The notes: a model not told the origin generated them from the sequence alone. DNA of 64,000 bases from Brenneria nigrifluens DSM 30175 = ATCC 13028 (GCF_005484965.1 NZ_CP034036.1:4216001-4280000); one strand, 5' to 3'; shown: positions 1 through 8,801, counted from the stretch's first letter. Translations and numbers: made by a program.

Positions 1-69
1 TTCCCGACAGGTAAACATTGATGAGGCTGACTTCGGGCCGCACAAGCTTAGCGCATATTCAATCTTCAT
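1..69 (-). CDS. Partial small gene divergent from the repressor, unknown function
   Basis: The first 23 codons of a minus-strand frame are open to the window edge, starting MKIEYALSLC. A good ribosome binding site, GGAGGT, lies at 76-81 just upstream of the ATG at 67-69. The gene faces away from the CI-like repressor that starts at 353, the layout of phage and genomic-island immunity regions, where such a gene is often a Cro-like or other early regulator. The visible residues are too few to name a family. The gene continues outside the window. That it is real rests on the start codon, the strong RBS and the divergent arrangement. Confidence 0.45.
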   Translation of the reverse strand, partial: MKIEYALSLCGPKSASSMFTCRE

Positions 70-256
70 CGCGATACCTCCATATAGCAGGCCGGCGCAG
101 GCAGCCTGGCCGTTCTCGCAACGGACGTAGTGTCGGTTTACGTTCCATAAGGTCTTTCCTTTCGATCTTACCGTTAAATTATGTCGCACGGCCGCGGTAC
201 GCGGCCATCCCGTCACTGTTCCCTGCTGCTCTGGAAGTCAAAATTCAGTCATTTTT

Positions 257-307
257 TTGTTGATTTTATTATCTGTAAAGCAGACTATAGTCAACTGAAA
301 TCAACAA
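257..307. promoter_or_regulatory. Candidate repressor operator (10-bp inverted repeat)
   Basis: TTGTTGATTT at 257-266 is repeated in inverted orientation as AAATCAACAA at 298-307, in the AT-rich gap between the divergent partial gene and the repressor. Paired operators of this sort are typical for CI-like repressors, so autoregulation is a reasonable inference. No binding consensus is known for this protein. Confidence 0.35.
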
Positions 308-352
308 TACAACGAATAAATCCACACAGTGTTTATTTTTAAGTTGGTGAAA

Positions 353-1051
353 ATGACAGAGCTAACCGAGCGCCTGCGCTATCTGATGCGCGAAGAGGGA
401 ATGAAGCAAAAGGATTTGGCCGAAATCGTGGGTACCTCACCCCAGACAGTGAATAACTGGTTGAAACGTGGAACGCTGAGCCGTGAATCCGCTCAGGCCA
501 TCAATGAAAAAACGGGTTATTCACTGGACTGGTTGCTCAACGGCATTGGCCAGCCGAAACCGGAAAGCAGTAATTTCAAGGCCTCCCGCCTGCATGTTAC
601 CGAGTGGGAGAGCATTGATAATGATGATGACGAATTTGTGGAGGTTCCATTGTTGGGTGTCAGGCTATCGGCCGGAGGGGGCGCATATGATATTGATGAA
701 GACGAAGTGTACGCTCTTCCCTTTCGCGCCCATACGTTAAGACGGCTTGGTATTCAGGTGGAAGATACCCGCGTGGTTACCGTGATGGGCGACAGTATGG
801 AGCCCAAGCTGTCGGACGGCGATAAAGTCGCCGTCAACCTGTCGGACAGGCAAATCCGCGATGGCAAAATGTACGCCATCCGCATGGGTGAACTGCAACG
901 CGTCAAGGCGCTGATCAAGCGGCCGGATGGCAGCATCATCGTGCGTTCTTACAACCCGCTCTATGAAGACGAGGTGGTGACCAAGAAGCAGATCATCAAC
1001 GGCGAACTGGCCGTTATTGGCCGCGTGTGGTGGGTATCCGCGCTGGTGTAA
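353..1051 (+). CDS. CI/LexA-like phage-type repressor with S24 peptidase domain
   Basis: The 232-residue protein has an N-terminal Xre-type helix-turn-helix (about residues 5-65) and a C-terminal S24/LexA-like self-cleavage domain. The serine of GDSMEP (Ser148) and the lysine of LQRVK (Lys185) form the expected Ser-Lys dyad, and an Ala-Gly pair near 107-108 is the likely cleavage site. Such repressors bind operators as dimers and are inactivated by RecA-stimulated autocleavage after DNA damage. A GTG start at 329 would add eight residues. The ATG at 353 gives the usual repressor N-terminus, although its GGTGA is only 2 nt upstream. No other phage genes are visible to the right, so this may be the edge of a prophage or island, or a domesticated regulator. 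Confidence 0.8.
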   Translation: MTELTERLRYLMREEGMKQKDLAEIVGTSPQTVNNWLKRGTLSRESAQAINEKTGYSLDWLLNGIGQPKPESSNFKASRLHVTEWESIDNDDDEFVEVPLLGVRLSAGGGAYDIDEDEVYALPFRAHTLRRLGIQVEDTRVVTVMGDSMEPKLSDGDKVAVNLSDRQIRDGKMYAIRMGELQRVKALIKRPDGSIIVRSYNPLYEDEVVTKKQIINGELAVIGRVWWVSALV

Positions 1052-1125
1052 GTCCCCCCCGCAAGAGAAAGGCCGTGTCGGAACATGCCGTACCGCCTGC
1101 CGCCGTTCGTTTTTGCGCCCCCCTT

Positions 1126-1842
1126 TTAACAGCACAGAAAGGTCGTTACATCGTGCTCTCTTTTCAGGTAGGTCCCACGGAAACGGCGCCCCGCATAGCA
1201 CTGCGGCGTTAAATCGGTCAGTAGCTCCAGCTCAAAGGCCTGGCTGACGCTATCCAGCGCGACCATTCTTGCATCCACAAAATCGAAATAGCGCTTAACC
1301 TGCGGATACAACGCCTTAAACAGACTCTCTTTAGCGGAAAAACTTAACGTCAACAAACAGCGAAACTCATCAGCCTGGGCGCGTAGCCAGTGATACTCAT
1401 CTTCGTCCACAATGCCCGGCCACAGCGACTCGGCGCGTTTCGCCGACATAAACGTCTCGATATCCACCCCAACGCCGGAAAGCTCGGGACTGCGGATATG
1501 CGCGGCACACAATACGCTATCCGTATTATGACTTAAGGAGCCGGCGATATTTTCCGGCCATTGCGGTGACCGATCCTTAGCGCTGGACAGAACAAAATTC
1601 GGGTGCCCCAGCTTGACCAGCACCTGTTTAGCCAAACAGCGGCCGGCCAGAAACTCGGCGCGCCGTTTCGGCACGGAACGCGCCAGCTCATCAGAAAATG
1701 GCATATCAGCCGCGGTAAACAGCTCGTCGGTATAAGCTGATAAACGGAAATGACTGCGGGCGCAAAAACCAGGATAAATGGCGCCATCCTTTGCCTGCGG
1801 GAACGTTATCCATTCAACATCATCAATAAAAACAGAAAGCAT
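1126..1842 (-). CDS. entD: EntD-type 4'-phosphopantetheinyl transferase
   Basis: The 238-residue protein carries the Sfp/EntD signature: GVGVDIE supplies the Mg-binding Asp and Glu, and FSAKESLFKALYP is the second conserved block. A basic KRRAEFLAGR segment near residue 60 matches the CoA-binding N-terminal half. The enzyme moves phosphopantetheine from CoA to the conserved serine of carrier domains. Its obvious clients here are the aryl carrier domain of EntB and the two thiolation domains of the NRPS at 16787-25339. It is separated from that locus by six or so housekeeping genes, so the link is functional inference rather than operon evidence. No Fur-like site was seen in the short region upstream. 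Confidence 0.85.
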   Translation of the reverse strand: MLSVFIDDVEWITFPQAKDGAIYPGFCARSHFRLSAYTDELFTAADMPFSDELARSVPKRRAEFLAGRCLAKQVLVKLGHPNFVLSSAKDRSPQWPENIAGSLSHNTDSVLCAAHIRSPELSGVGVDIETFMSAKRAESLWPGIVDEDEYHWLRAQADEFRCLLTLSFSAKESLFKALYPQVKRYFDFVDARMVALDSVSQAFELELLTDLTPQCYAGRRFRGTYLKREHDVTTFLCC

Positions 1843-1903
1843 GTCACTTTACTCTTGAAGGAGAATTACTCCCCGGGCGATCCAGCACCTTAACCATCCA
1901 TGA

Positions 1904-1928
1904 ATGATGGGCGACTCCCGCCCATCAT
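1904..1928. terminator. Hairpin downstream of the nucleoside transporter gene
   Basis: ATGATGGGCG (1904-1913) and CGCCCATCAT (1919-1928) form a perfect 10-bp stem with a 5-nt loop, 18 bases beyond the minus-strand stop of the transporter gene. No U-tract follows, so this is a weak terminator or an mRNA-stabilising hairpin. Confidence 0.4.
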
Positions 1929-1945
1929 CACTTAACCAAGCACCG

Positions 1946-3223
1946 TTACAATGCTAAAAAAAACCCTGCGATGCTGGCACTCATCAGGTTGGAAAGCGTA
2001 CCCGCGGTTACCGCTTTCAAACCAAACCTGGCAATATCCTGACGCCGGTTCGGCGCCATACTGCCCAATCCTCCAATAAGGATAGCTATCGATGACAGGT
2101 TAGCAAACCCACAAAGTGCGAATGAAATAATCGCCTTGGTTTGATCGGATAACACCTGCAAGCCGGCGGCGGCGACCACGTCGTCCGCTTTCAGATATTC
2201 GCTGAAGTTCATGTAGGCGACAAACTCGTTGACGATCAGCTTCTGGCCGATAAATGAGCCGGCCTGCACCGCTTCATCCCAGGGCACGCCGATCAAAAAC
2301 GCGACGGGCGCAAACAGCCAGCCTAAAATCAGCTCCAGCGACAGCTGCGGGTAGTTAAACCAACCGCCGACGCCGCCGAGAATACCGTTAAGCAAGGCGA
2401 TCAAAGCGATAAACGCCAGCAGCATGGCGCCCACGTTCAGCGCCAGCTGCATACCGGAAGCCGCCCCGCTGGCAGCGGCGTCGATAACGTTGGCCGGTTT
2501 GTCTTCCGCATCGACAAACCCGCTGATTTCATCGCGGTCATGGGTATTCTCGGTTTCCGGCACCATCAGTTTCGCAAACAACAGACCGCCGGGAGCCGCC
2601 ATAAAGGAAGCCGCGATCAGGTATTCCAACGGCACCCCCATCTGCGCATAGCCAGCCATGACGGAACCGGCGATGGATGCCAGACCGCCGCACATCACGG
2701 CGAATAATTCCGACTGGGTCATATTGGCGATATACGGACGAACCACCAAGGGCGCCTCCGTCTGACCGACGAAAATATTCGCCGTGGCGGAAAGTGATTC
2801 GGTGCGCGACGTACCCAGCAATTTCTGTAGCCCGCCGCCAAGCAGCCGAATCACCCATTGCATCACGCCCATGTAATAGAGCACGGCGATAAGCGATGAG
2901 AAGAAAACGATAATAGGCAGTACGCGAAGCGCAAAAACAAATCCGCCGCCGCCAAATACTTCGAACATTTTGTCAGAAACCAGGCCGCCGAACATAAAAG
3001 ATACGCCCTGATTGCCATAGGAAATGACGTTCGCCACCCCTTCCGTCATGCCGCCCAGCACCCGGCGTCCTAACGGAACATATAACACCAATGCGCCAAT
3101 ACCGATCTGAAGAAGGAAAGCGCCCAGTACCGTGCGCAGACTGATGGCTTTCCGATTGCTGGAAAGCAGGACTGCAAATAATACCAGTGCCGCCATGCCG
3201 ATGAGACTCATAAAGAGTTGCAT
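1946..3223 (-). CDS. nupC: Concentrative nucleoside transporter (CNT/NupC family)
   Basis: The 425-residue inner-membrane protein has many hydrophobic segments and the CNT motifs GQTEAPLVV (around residue 153), GGLASIAGSVMAGYA and a C-terminal NEFVAYMNFSEYL. These correspond to the nucleoside- and cation-binding loops of the family. The GQTE form is typical of sodium-coupled members such as the Vibrio cholerae CNT; E. coli NupC has GQSE. The protein would import nucleosides by symport. It resembles E. coli NupX (YeiJ) as well as NupC, so the symbol marks the family rather than strict orthology. It is transcribed alone; a CRP-like site lies about 210 bp upstream. Confidence 0.85.
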   Translation of the reverse strand: MQLFMSLIGMAALVLFAVLLSSNRKAISLRTVLGAFLLQIGIGALVLYVPLGRRVLGGMTEGVANVISYGNQGVSFMFGGLVSDKMFEVFGGGGFVFALRVLPIIVFFSSLIAVLYYMGVMQWVIRLLGGGLQKLLGTSRTESLSATANIFVGQTEAPLVVRPYIANMTQSELFAVMCGGLASIAGSVMAGYAQMGVPLEYLIAASFMAAPGGLLFAKLMVPETENTHDRDEISGFVDAEDKPANVIDAAASGAASGMQLALNVGAMLLAFIALIALLNGILGGVGGWFNYPQLSLELILGWLFAPVAFLIGVPWDEAVQAGSFIGQKLIVNEFVAYMNFSEYLKADDVVAAAGLQVLSDQTKAIISFALCGFANLSSIAILIGGLGSMAPNRRQDIARFGLKAVTAGTLSNLMSASIAGFFLAL

Positions 3224-3431
3224 GTGAAGTTCCCTTTAGCGCGAGATAACAATAATTTTTTGCCGACCAAAAACGGTGATTACCATCAATCGCCATAAAA
3301 ACAAGCAACCGATAGCCCGACAAGACCGGAAACGGCCTCTATCGGTGGAGCCGATTATAAAGGCAGGATCTGAACAGAGGCCAATTTATGTCACAAATTC
3401 ATACAACACCGAACAACCGAAAACATATAAT

Positions 3432-3447
3432 AGTGATCTTCATCACA
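3432..3447. promoter_or_regulatory. CRP-like site upstream of the nucleoside transporter
   Basis: AGTGA-N6-TCACA differs from the TGTGA-N6-TCACA consensus at one position. It lies in the 315-bp gap (3224-3538) between the transporter start and the end of yjjV, where no gene is visible. Catabolite control of nucleoside uptake is known in enterobacteria. The distance to the start codon is long, so a direct role is uncertain. Confidence 0.4.
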
Positions 3448-3538
3448 TTTTTATCACTATTATAAGAATTAACGTTGGCTATTTCGCAATGCGTAGTGAC
3501 AGAAAGCGTCTTGAAAACAATTAGCAGGCCGAACTGCG

Positions 3539-4348
3539 CTACCTGTGCGGCGGCAATGCGAACAGTCGGCAGGTGTTGTGATACATCGCGGCCGCGATAT
3601 CAACGGCGGGTTCGGGCCTTAACCGGCACAGCGACTGAAAAACCTGGTTTATCCGCTCCGGGCGGTTTGGTTCTCCCTGGTAGCCGCAAACCGGCATATC
3701 CGGCGCATCGGTTTCCAGCAACAAACTGGCGAGGGGCAAACGGGCGATCGCCTGACGCGTCTTGTTGGCCCGCGGATAGGTAATGGTGCCGCCGACGCCG
3801 ATATAATAGCCGAGGCGGATAAAAGCCTGCGCCTGTTCCAGGCTGCCGGAAAAACCGTGGATCACGCCGGTGCGCGGCACCTCGCTACGGCGCAATAATT
3901 GCGCCAGCCGATCGTGGCTGCGCCGCGAGTGCAGAATAACCGGAAGATCGTAGCGCTGCGCCAGCTTAAGCTGAGCGCCAAGCAGCGCGCACTGCCGCTC
4001 AAACTGCGGCTCCGGCATATACAGATCCAGCCCAATCTCTCCCACGGCCGTCAGCCTGGCCGGACTTTGCCGCAGGCGGTCTTCCAGCAGCTCCAGGTCT
4101 GCGTCGCGGTGATCGGCAATATACAGCGGATGCAACCCAAGGGCGGCATAGAGGGGCGGATGGTTAGCGGCCAACGCCAGCACGCGTTCAAAGTAGCGCG
4201 CCGCAACGGCAGGAATAATAATACGTTCGACACCCGCTTCTGCAGCCAGACGCAGGCTTGTCAGCTCACGATCGCTAAACGGCGGAAAATCGAAATGGCA
4301 GTGGGTATCAATAAAATGATGAGGTATGGCGGGGGGTGCGGTAAGCAT
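3539..4348 (-). CDS. yjjV: TatD-family metal-dependent hydrolase YjjV
   Basis: The 269-residue protein follows YjjV of E. coli closely: FIDTHCHFDFPPFSD with the first metal-binding histidines, GEIGLDLY, DLPVILHSRR, GVIHGFSGS and the late LLLETDAPDMP. These are the metal and phosphate ligands of the TatD DNase-like TIM-barrel family. The physiological substrate of YjjV is not settled. Position next to prfC-osmY-ytjA matches the E. coli order (yjjU is absent here). The frame is open further upstream to 4429, but the extra residues are not conserved and there is no clear RBS; the ATG at 4348 gives about the E. coli length (259 aa). Confidence 0.88.
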   Translation of the reverse strand: MLTAPPAIPHHFIDTHCHFDFPPFSDRELTSLRLAAEAGVERIIIPAVAARYFERVLALAANHPPLYAALGLHPLYIADHRDADLELLEDRLRQSPARLTAVGEIGLDLYMPEPQFERQCALLGAQLKLAQRYDLPVILHSRRSHDRLAQLLRRSEVPRTGVIHGFSGSLEQAQAFIRLGYYIGVGGTITYPRANKTRQAIARLPLASLLLETDAPDMPVCGYQGEPNRPERINQVFQSLCRLRPEPAVDIAAAMYHNTCRLFALPPHR

Positions 4349-4456
4349 AGGCTCAAGCGCCATAAACTTGACAGGGATAATCGATCTGTCGCGGCACATC
4401 CTTCGCTGCCGCCAGCAAACCGGCAACAAAAATACGCGTTTCCAAGCTATTTACCC

Positions 4457-4645
4457 TCAGTGTAAAACCGTCTTCTCCGAGGATACCTTTTCGTGCTCTT
4501 TTCCGTAACCTTCTTGCAGTACGCCGGATAAATAACCGTGGTTTCCTTCCAGCCAGGCGCAGTCACTGTCAAACCATTCGGCCCATAGGGACCAGAAATT
4601 CCCTTTCCACTGTTTCCATTTGCCAACAGCGATGTCACTATTCAT
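4457..4645 (-). CDS. CsbD-like small protein
   Basis: The 62-residue protein starts MNSDIAVGKWKQWKG and continues with a WFDSDCAWLEGN segment and a C-terminal acidic/basic tail, the pattern of the CsbD/YjbJ general-stress family. AGGAGG sits 6 nt before the second of two adjacent ATGs, which favours the start at 4645. CsbD proteins are small, hydrophilic and usually induced in stationary phase; no biochemical function is established. The sequence is more tryptophan-rich and less charged than typical members, so it is a diverged copy. It lies among the stress genes osmY and ytjA. Confidence 0.7.
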   Translation of the reverse strand: MNSDIAVGKWKQWKGNFWSLWAEWFDSDCAWLEGNHGYLSGVLQEGYGKEHEKVSSEKTVLH

Positions 4646-4796
4646 CATACCCCTCCTGATAAACGTTCGAAGTTAAGCAAATACCATCAACACAGTATGC
4701 CGGATAAATATGACAGCCACATGGTGTGACCGTCCTATTTTCAGCCTTTGGCGTTATTTATCTTACCACCAGCGCCTGAGGTTATCAGGAATCTGG

Positions 4797-4958
4797 CTAC
4801 GGTCGTTTTCGACCGGCGAACAGACTCACCAGGAACAGAATAATCCCGACAACAAAGACGATTTTAGCCGCTCCCGCTGCCGTCCCTGCCAAGCCACCAA
4901 ACCCCAGTGCCGCGGCAATCAACGCAATCACTAAAAAGATAATACCCCAACGAAACAT
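4797..4958 (-). CDS. ytjA: YtjA-like DUF1328 small membrane protein
   Basis: A 53-residue protein, MFRWGIIFLV to SLFAGRKRP, consists of two hydrophobic helices joined by a Gly/Ala-rich turn, as in DUF1328/YtjA. The RBS AAGGAG lies just upstream of the ATG. In E. coli ytjA lies next to osmY, as here. It is a predicted inner-membrane protein of unknown function that is commonly expressed with stress genes. Confidence 0.9.
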   Translation of the reverse strand: MFRWGIIFLVIALIAAALGFGGLAGTAAGAAKIVFVVGIILFLVSLFAGRKRP

Positions 4959-5102
4959 ACGCTCTCCTTACCAGAAAACTGAAAATCGTGACGGCAATCG
5001 AAAAACATCCGGATTGCGTATCCACACGGTGGTTGGTGCTGTTTTTTACCGGTTATGGCAGGTTATCCGGCCAGAGCGGACAACTCTGCCCCTTGCCTGA
5101 CG

Positions 5103-5717
5103 TTACGACTTGATCGTCAAATCATTTTTGACGCTTTTAACGCCGTCGACCGCTTTGGAGACGCTTTCAGCGCGTTCTGCCTGAGCCTGATTGTCGACGG
5201 TACCGCTAAGCTGTACCACGCCCGCATGGGTTTCCACCTTCACTTTACGGGAAGGGACGATGTCGTCCGCCAGCAGCTTCGCTTTGATCGAACTGGTGAT
5301 TACCGCATCATCGGCATAGGCGCCGACAGACTGCGACGCACTGTCTTTAACCTGCAGCTTGTCGCTGACAGACTTCACCCCTTCCACGCTGCCGGCGATT
5401 TGCACCGCGTGGGCCGAGACCTCCTGGCTGCTGACGAAGCCGCTCAGGGTAACCACCCCGTTAGTGGTGGCCACGGAGATATCGCCGCTTTTGATGGCCT
5501 TATCTTCCAGCAGCGCGCTTTTTACCTTGGCCGTGGTTGCGCTGTCGCTTACATAGCCGGACGCTTTGTCCGCGGAACTATCGATTTTTTCACCAGTAGT
5601 ACTTGCTATACGCTGTATTTTTTGTCCCACCGTATCTTCCGCCAGCGCACTACCGCCAGCCAGAATAGAACCCAGTACGACCACCAGCAGTGACTGTGTA
5701 AATTTGGTCTTTTTCAT
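5103..5717 (-). CDS. osmY: Periplasmic BON-domain protein OsmY
   Basis: The 204-residue protein has a signal peptide (MKKTKFTQSLLVVVLGSIL..SALA) and two BON domains, each with the VKVETHAGVVQLSG / ISVATTNGVVTLSG type strand. OsmY is a periplasmic protein induced by high osmolarity and RpoS. It has been linked to chaperone-like protection of outer-membrane proteins. Length matches E. coli OsmY (201 aa). The order prfC-osmY-ytjA is conserved. The gene has its own 480-bp upstream gap (5718-6196) with AT-rich DNA, fitting a separately regulated stress promoter. Confidence 0.95.
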   Translation of the reverse strand: MKKTKFTQSLLVVVLGSILAGGSALAEDTVGQKIQRIASTTGEKIDSSADKASGYVSDSATTAKVKSALLEDKAIKSGDISVATTNGVVTLSGFVSSQEVSAHAVQIAGSVEGVKSVSDKLQVKDSASQSVGAYADDAVITSSIKAKLLADDIVPSRKVKVETHAGVVQLSGTVDNQAQAERAESVSKAVDGVKSVKNDLTIKS

Positions 5718-5843
5718 CGATTTCTTCCCTTTATGTTTTTATGTGCCCGACGCATGGCGGCGCGGTCCACGTTAACGCGGTGATTACGAATGCTATTCAG
5801 AATATTGCCGTTATGCTTGTTAACTTATTGCTCGTCGTTTATG

Positions 5844-5855
5844 TCATTTAAATGA
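5844..5855. other. AT-rich intergenic gap upstream of osmY, with short palindrome
   Basis: The 480-bp gap 5718-6196 holds no convincing gene. It is AT-rich in its first half and contains the 12-bp palindrome TCATTTAAATGA. It ends in the prfC terminator described separately. Regulatory sites for osmY are expected here but I cannot assign them. Confidence 0.3.
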
Positions 5856-6140
5856 TAAAAAACGGAGCAATACATTGTTAATTCATATAAAAATAAAACA
5901 ATGAACCACCTTAGATCTCGTCAACAGTTAAACAAACTAAAACACTTAACACGTTGTTAACTATAGACCACTATGGTCAAAATCACAGGGGAATATCGAT
6001 AAAAGAGGCGCAACCCAGGGGAATTCAGATTTGTCTGTGGCATGCTCTTCAGGCATAACATGCGTTGACGATAGAGAGAACCAGATGATAAATAATCATA
6101 AATTGAAAAAAACACCCGCACCAGCCATGATTTATTCATG

Positions 6141-6184
6141 ACCCGGCCGGGTGTTCAAATCTCACGCCAAACGGCGTGAGATTT
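6141..6184 (-). terminator. Terminator hairpin of prfC
   Basis: AAATCTCACGCC (6157-6168) pairs perfectly with GGCGTGAGATTT (6173-6184) across a 4-nt AAAC loop, starting 13 bases past the prfC stop. A second palindrome, ACCCGGCCGGGT (6141-6152), follows at once. Together they look like an intrinsic terminator region for prfC. Confidence 0.7.
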
Positions 6185-6196
6185 ATACAGCGCGGA

Positions 6197-7786
6197 TTAA
6201 TGTTCGCGCGTTTTATGGAACTCGACTTCAGGGTAACGTTCCCGCGTCAGGTTAAGATTGACCAGCGTCGGCGCGATATAAGCCAGATTGTCGCCGCCGT
6301 CCAACGCCAGATGCTGTTCGTTCTTGCGTTTGAACTCCTCAAACTTTTTCACATCGGCGCACTCGACCCAGCGCGCGGTGGAGACATTGACGGATTCATA
6401 AAGCGCTTCCACGTTGTATTCGCTCTTCAGGCGGGCGACCACCACGTCAAACTGCAATACCCCTACCGCGCCGACGATAAGATCGTTATTGGTCAGCGGA
6501 CGGAATACCTGCACCGCCCCCTCTTCGGACAGCTGTACCAGGCCTTTCAGCAACTGCTTCTGTTTCAACGGATCGCGCAGGCGTATGCGGCGGAACAGCT
6601 CAGGCGCAAAGTTCGGGATACCGGTAAATTTCATCTCTTCGCCCTGGGTAAAGGTATCTCCAATCTGGATGGTGCCGTGGTTATGCAAGCCGATGATATC
6701 GCCGGGATAGGCCTCTTCAACGTGAGAACGGTCGCCCGCCATAAAGGTCAGCGCATCGGAAATCACCACGTCTTTGCCGGTACGCACCTGACGCAGCCTC
6801 ATCCCTTTCTCATACCTGCCGGACACCACGCGCATAAACGCCACCCGGTCACGGTGTTTCGGGTCCATATTGGCCTGAATTTTAAACACGAAACCGGTGA
6901 ATTTTTCCTCGGCCGCCACTACTTGGCGCGTATCGGTTTTACGCGGCATCGGCGCCGGCGCCCAGGCGACCAGCCCATCCAGCATATGGTCGACGCCGAA
7001 GTTGCCCAGCGCGGTACCGAAAAACACCGGCGTCAGATCGCCGGACAGGAAAGCATCCAGCTCAAACTCATGGGATGCCCCTTGCACCAGCTCCAGCTCT
7101 TCACGCAGTTGCTGCGCCAGATCTTCACCCACCGCCGCGTCCAGATCCGGGTTATCCAGCCCTTTTACGATGCGCACTTCCTGAATCGTATGGCCTTTAC
7201 CGCTCTGGTAAAGATAGGTCTCGTCTTTATAGAGGTGATAAACCCCTTTGAACAACTTGCCGCAGCCAATCGGCCAGGTGATGGGGGCGCAGGCGATCTT
7301 CAGCTCGCTTTCCACCTCATCCAGCACTTCCATCGGGTCGCGGATATCGCGGTCCAGCTTGTTCATAAACGTCAGGATCGGCGTATCGCGCAGGCGCGTT
7401 ACCTCCATCAGCTTACGGGTACGATCTTCCACCCCTTTCGCCGCATCAATCACCATCAGACAGCAGTCCACCGCCGTCAGCGTACGGTAGGTATCCTCGG
7501 AGAAGTCTTCATGCCCCGGGGTATCCAGCAGATTGACCAGACAGTCATGATAGGGAAACTGCATCACCGAAGTGGTAATGGAGATACCGCGCTGTTTTTC
7601 CATCTCCATCCAGTCGGACTTCGCATGCTGGCTCGAACCACGCCCTTTTACCGTACCGGCGGTCTGGATCGCCTGCCCGAACAGCAACACTTTTTCCGTA
7701 ATGGTGGTTTTACCGGCGTCGGGGTGGGAAATGATGGCGAAAGTTCGTCTTTTCGCGACTTCGCGGGCGTATTCACTTGGAGACAT
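6197..7786 (-). CDS. prfC: Peptide chain release factor 3
   Basis: The protein is a translational GTPase: SHPDAGKTT (P-loop, near residue 20), DTPGHEDFSEDTYRTL (switch II region) and NKLDRD (G4) are all present. It continues with the RF3-specific C-terminal domains and ends ERYPEVEFHKTREH. RF3 releases RF1/RF2 from the ribosome after termination. Starting at the ATG of MSPSEYAREVAKRRT gives 529 residues, the exact E. coli length. A GTG at 7811-7813 would add nine residues (MANRRNLKI) and is less likely. It is the last conserved gene before the siderophore locus. Confidence 0.97.
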   Translation of the reverse strand: MSPSEYAREVAKRRTFAIISHPDAGKTTITEKVLLFGQAIQTAGTVKGRGSSQHAKSDWMEMEKQRGISITTSVMQFPYHDCLVNLLDTPGHEDFSEDTYRTLTAVDCCLMVIDAAKGVEDRTRKLMEVTRLRDTPILTFMNKLDRDIRDPMEVLDEVESELKIACAPITWPIGCGKLFKGVYHLYKDETYLYQSGKGHTIQEVRIVKGLDNPDLDAAVGEDLAQQLREELELVQGASHEFELDAFLSGDLTPVFFGTALGNFGVDHMLDGLVAWAPAPMPRKTDTRQVVAAEEKFTGFVFKIQANMDPKHRDRVAFMRVVSGRYEKGMRLRQVRTGKDVVISDALTFMAGDRSHVEEAYPGDIIGLHNHGTIQIGDTFTQGEEMKFTGIPNFAPELFRRIRLRDPLKQKQLLKGLVQLSEEGAVQVFRPLTNNDLIVGAVGVLQFDVVVARLKSEYNVEALYESVNVSTARWVECADVKKFEEFKRKNEQHLALDGGDNLAYIAPTLVNLNLTRERYPEVEFHKTREH

Positions 7787-7944
7787 GATTTTCAGGTTTC
7801 TTCTGTTAGCCACCCGGCGTCGGCATCAAGTCAAAATCATACCGATGTCAGCGTCAGGCGAAGCGGGAATTAAATCGTAAGCCGGGTATTTTCCCTGATT
7901 TAACGGTGATACACAATCAGTGAACTGCAAGCGGCGGAAATTGC

Positions 7945-7969
7945 GCCCTGCGTGGACAACGCGCAGGGC
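7945..7969. terminator. Hairpin between prfC and entA
   Basis: GCCCTGCG (7945-7952) and CGCAGGGC (7962-7969) form an 8-bp stem. It is the only strong hairpin in the 250 bp between entA and prfC, so it may end the fct-entCEBA transcript. No clear U-tract follows on the minus strand. Confidence 0.4.
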
Positions 7970-8042
7970 GGCTTCACGCCGCCGCAACGGCGACAAGGTT
8001 GACGACAAAGGCCGGGCTTATGACGTGCGCGGCGGCGTCGGT

Positions 8043-8801
8043 TCAGGCGCCCAGAGTAGCGCCGCCGTCAATAACGATATCCTGTAGCGTGATATGGCCG
8101 GCAACATCGGACGCCATAAACAAAATGGCGTCGGCGATATCCTGCGGACGGGCGATTTTCCCCAGCGGAATACCCAGTTTGAACTGCTCGGGAAAACCGT
8201 CGATGGTGGACTGCTCCCCCGCCGGCGACGCCCACATGCCGCGCAGCATGGGGGTGTCCGTCGAGCCCGGCGAGATCAGATTGCAGCGCACGCCATACGG
8301 CGCCAGTTCAAGCCCCGCGGTCAGACACAGGCTGCGCACCGCCGCCTTGGACGCGCAGTAGGCGGCCATGCCCACGCGGGGAACGTGCGCGGCATTGGAC
8401 GCCACCGTCACAATGGCCCCGGCGCGCTGGCGCTGAAACTGCGGGATCGCCGCCTGCAACAGATTGAATACGCCGCCCGCGTTGACCGCCAGGCAATCCT
8501 GCCAGTCCTGCTGACTAAGCTTTTCCGTCGCCCCCATACGCAGAATACCGGCGCCGTTGACCAGCACATCCAGCCGCGGCGTTTGCGACAGCAGCGCGCC
8601 GCAACGCTCGGCAACGGCGGCGGCGTCGCGAATATCCAGTTGGCAGGGGGTAAAAGGCAATGCCGTATCCGGGAACGCCAGATCAAACCCCACCACCCCG
8701 GCCCCCGCCTCTACGAAGCGGCACGCCGTTTCATAGCCGATACCGCGACCGGCGCCGGTTACCCATACCTGTTTGCCGCTGAAATCAAAGCGGGCGCTCA
8801 T
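8043..8801 (-). CDS. entA: 2,3-dihydro-2,3-dihydroxybenzoate dehydrogenase
   Basis: A 252-residue short-chain dehydrogenase: the NAD-binding TGAGRGIG lies at residues 15-22, NAGG near 107, and the catalytic YCASK at Tyr148/Lys152. EntA oxidises 2,3-dihydro-2,3-dihydroxybenzoate to 2,3-dihydroxybenzoate (DHB), the aryl cap of the siderophore. It is the last gene of the fct-entC-E-B-A operon and overlaps entB by four bases (ATGA). The gene order is that of the Dickeya chrysobactin operon fct-cbsCEBA, so cbsA is an equally fitting name. Confidence 0.95.
   Translation of the reverse strand: MSARFDFSGKQVWVTGAGRGIGYETACRFVEAGAGVVGFDLAFPDTALPFTPCQLDIRDAAAVAERCGALLSQTPRLDVLVNGAGILRMGATEKLSQQDWQDCLAVNAGGVFNLLQAAIPQFQRQRAGAIVTVASNAAHVPRVGMAAYCASKAAVRSLCLTAGLELAPYGVRCNLISPGSTDTPMLRGMWASPAGEQSTIDGFPEQFKLGIPLGKIARPQDIADAILFMASDVAGHITLQDIVIDGGATLGA

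Noticed and set aside
6176..7873. 565-codon open frame antisense to prfC
   Set aside because: It mirrors a well-conserved GTPase gene of GC-rich third positions; its product is His/Arg/Gln-rich with no motif. The same reasoning removes the long antisense frames over the EntB, PepP, RadA and family 5 binding-protein genes.
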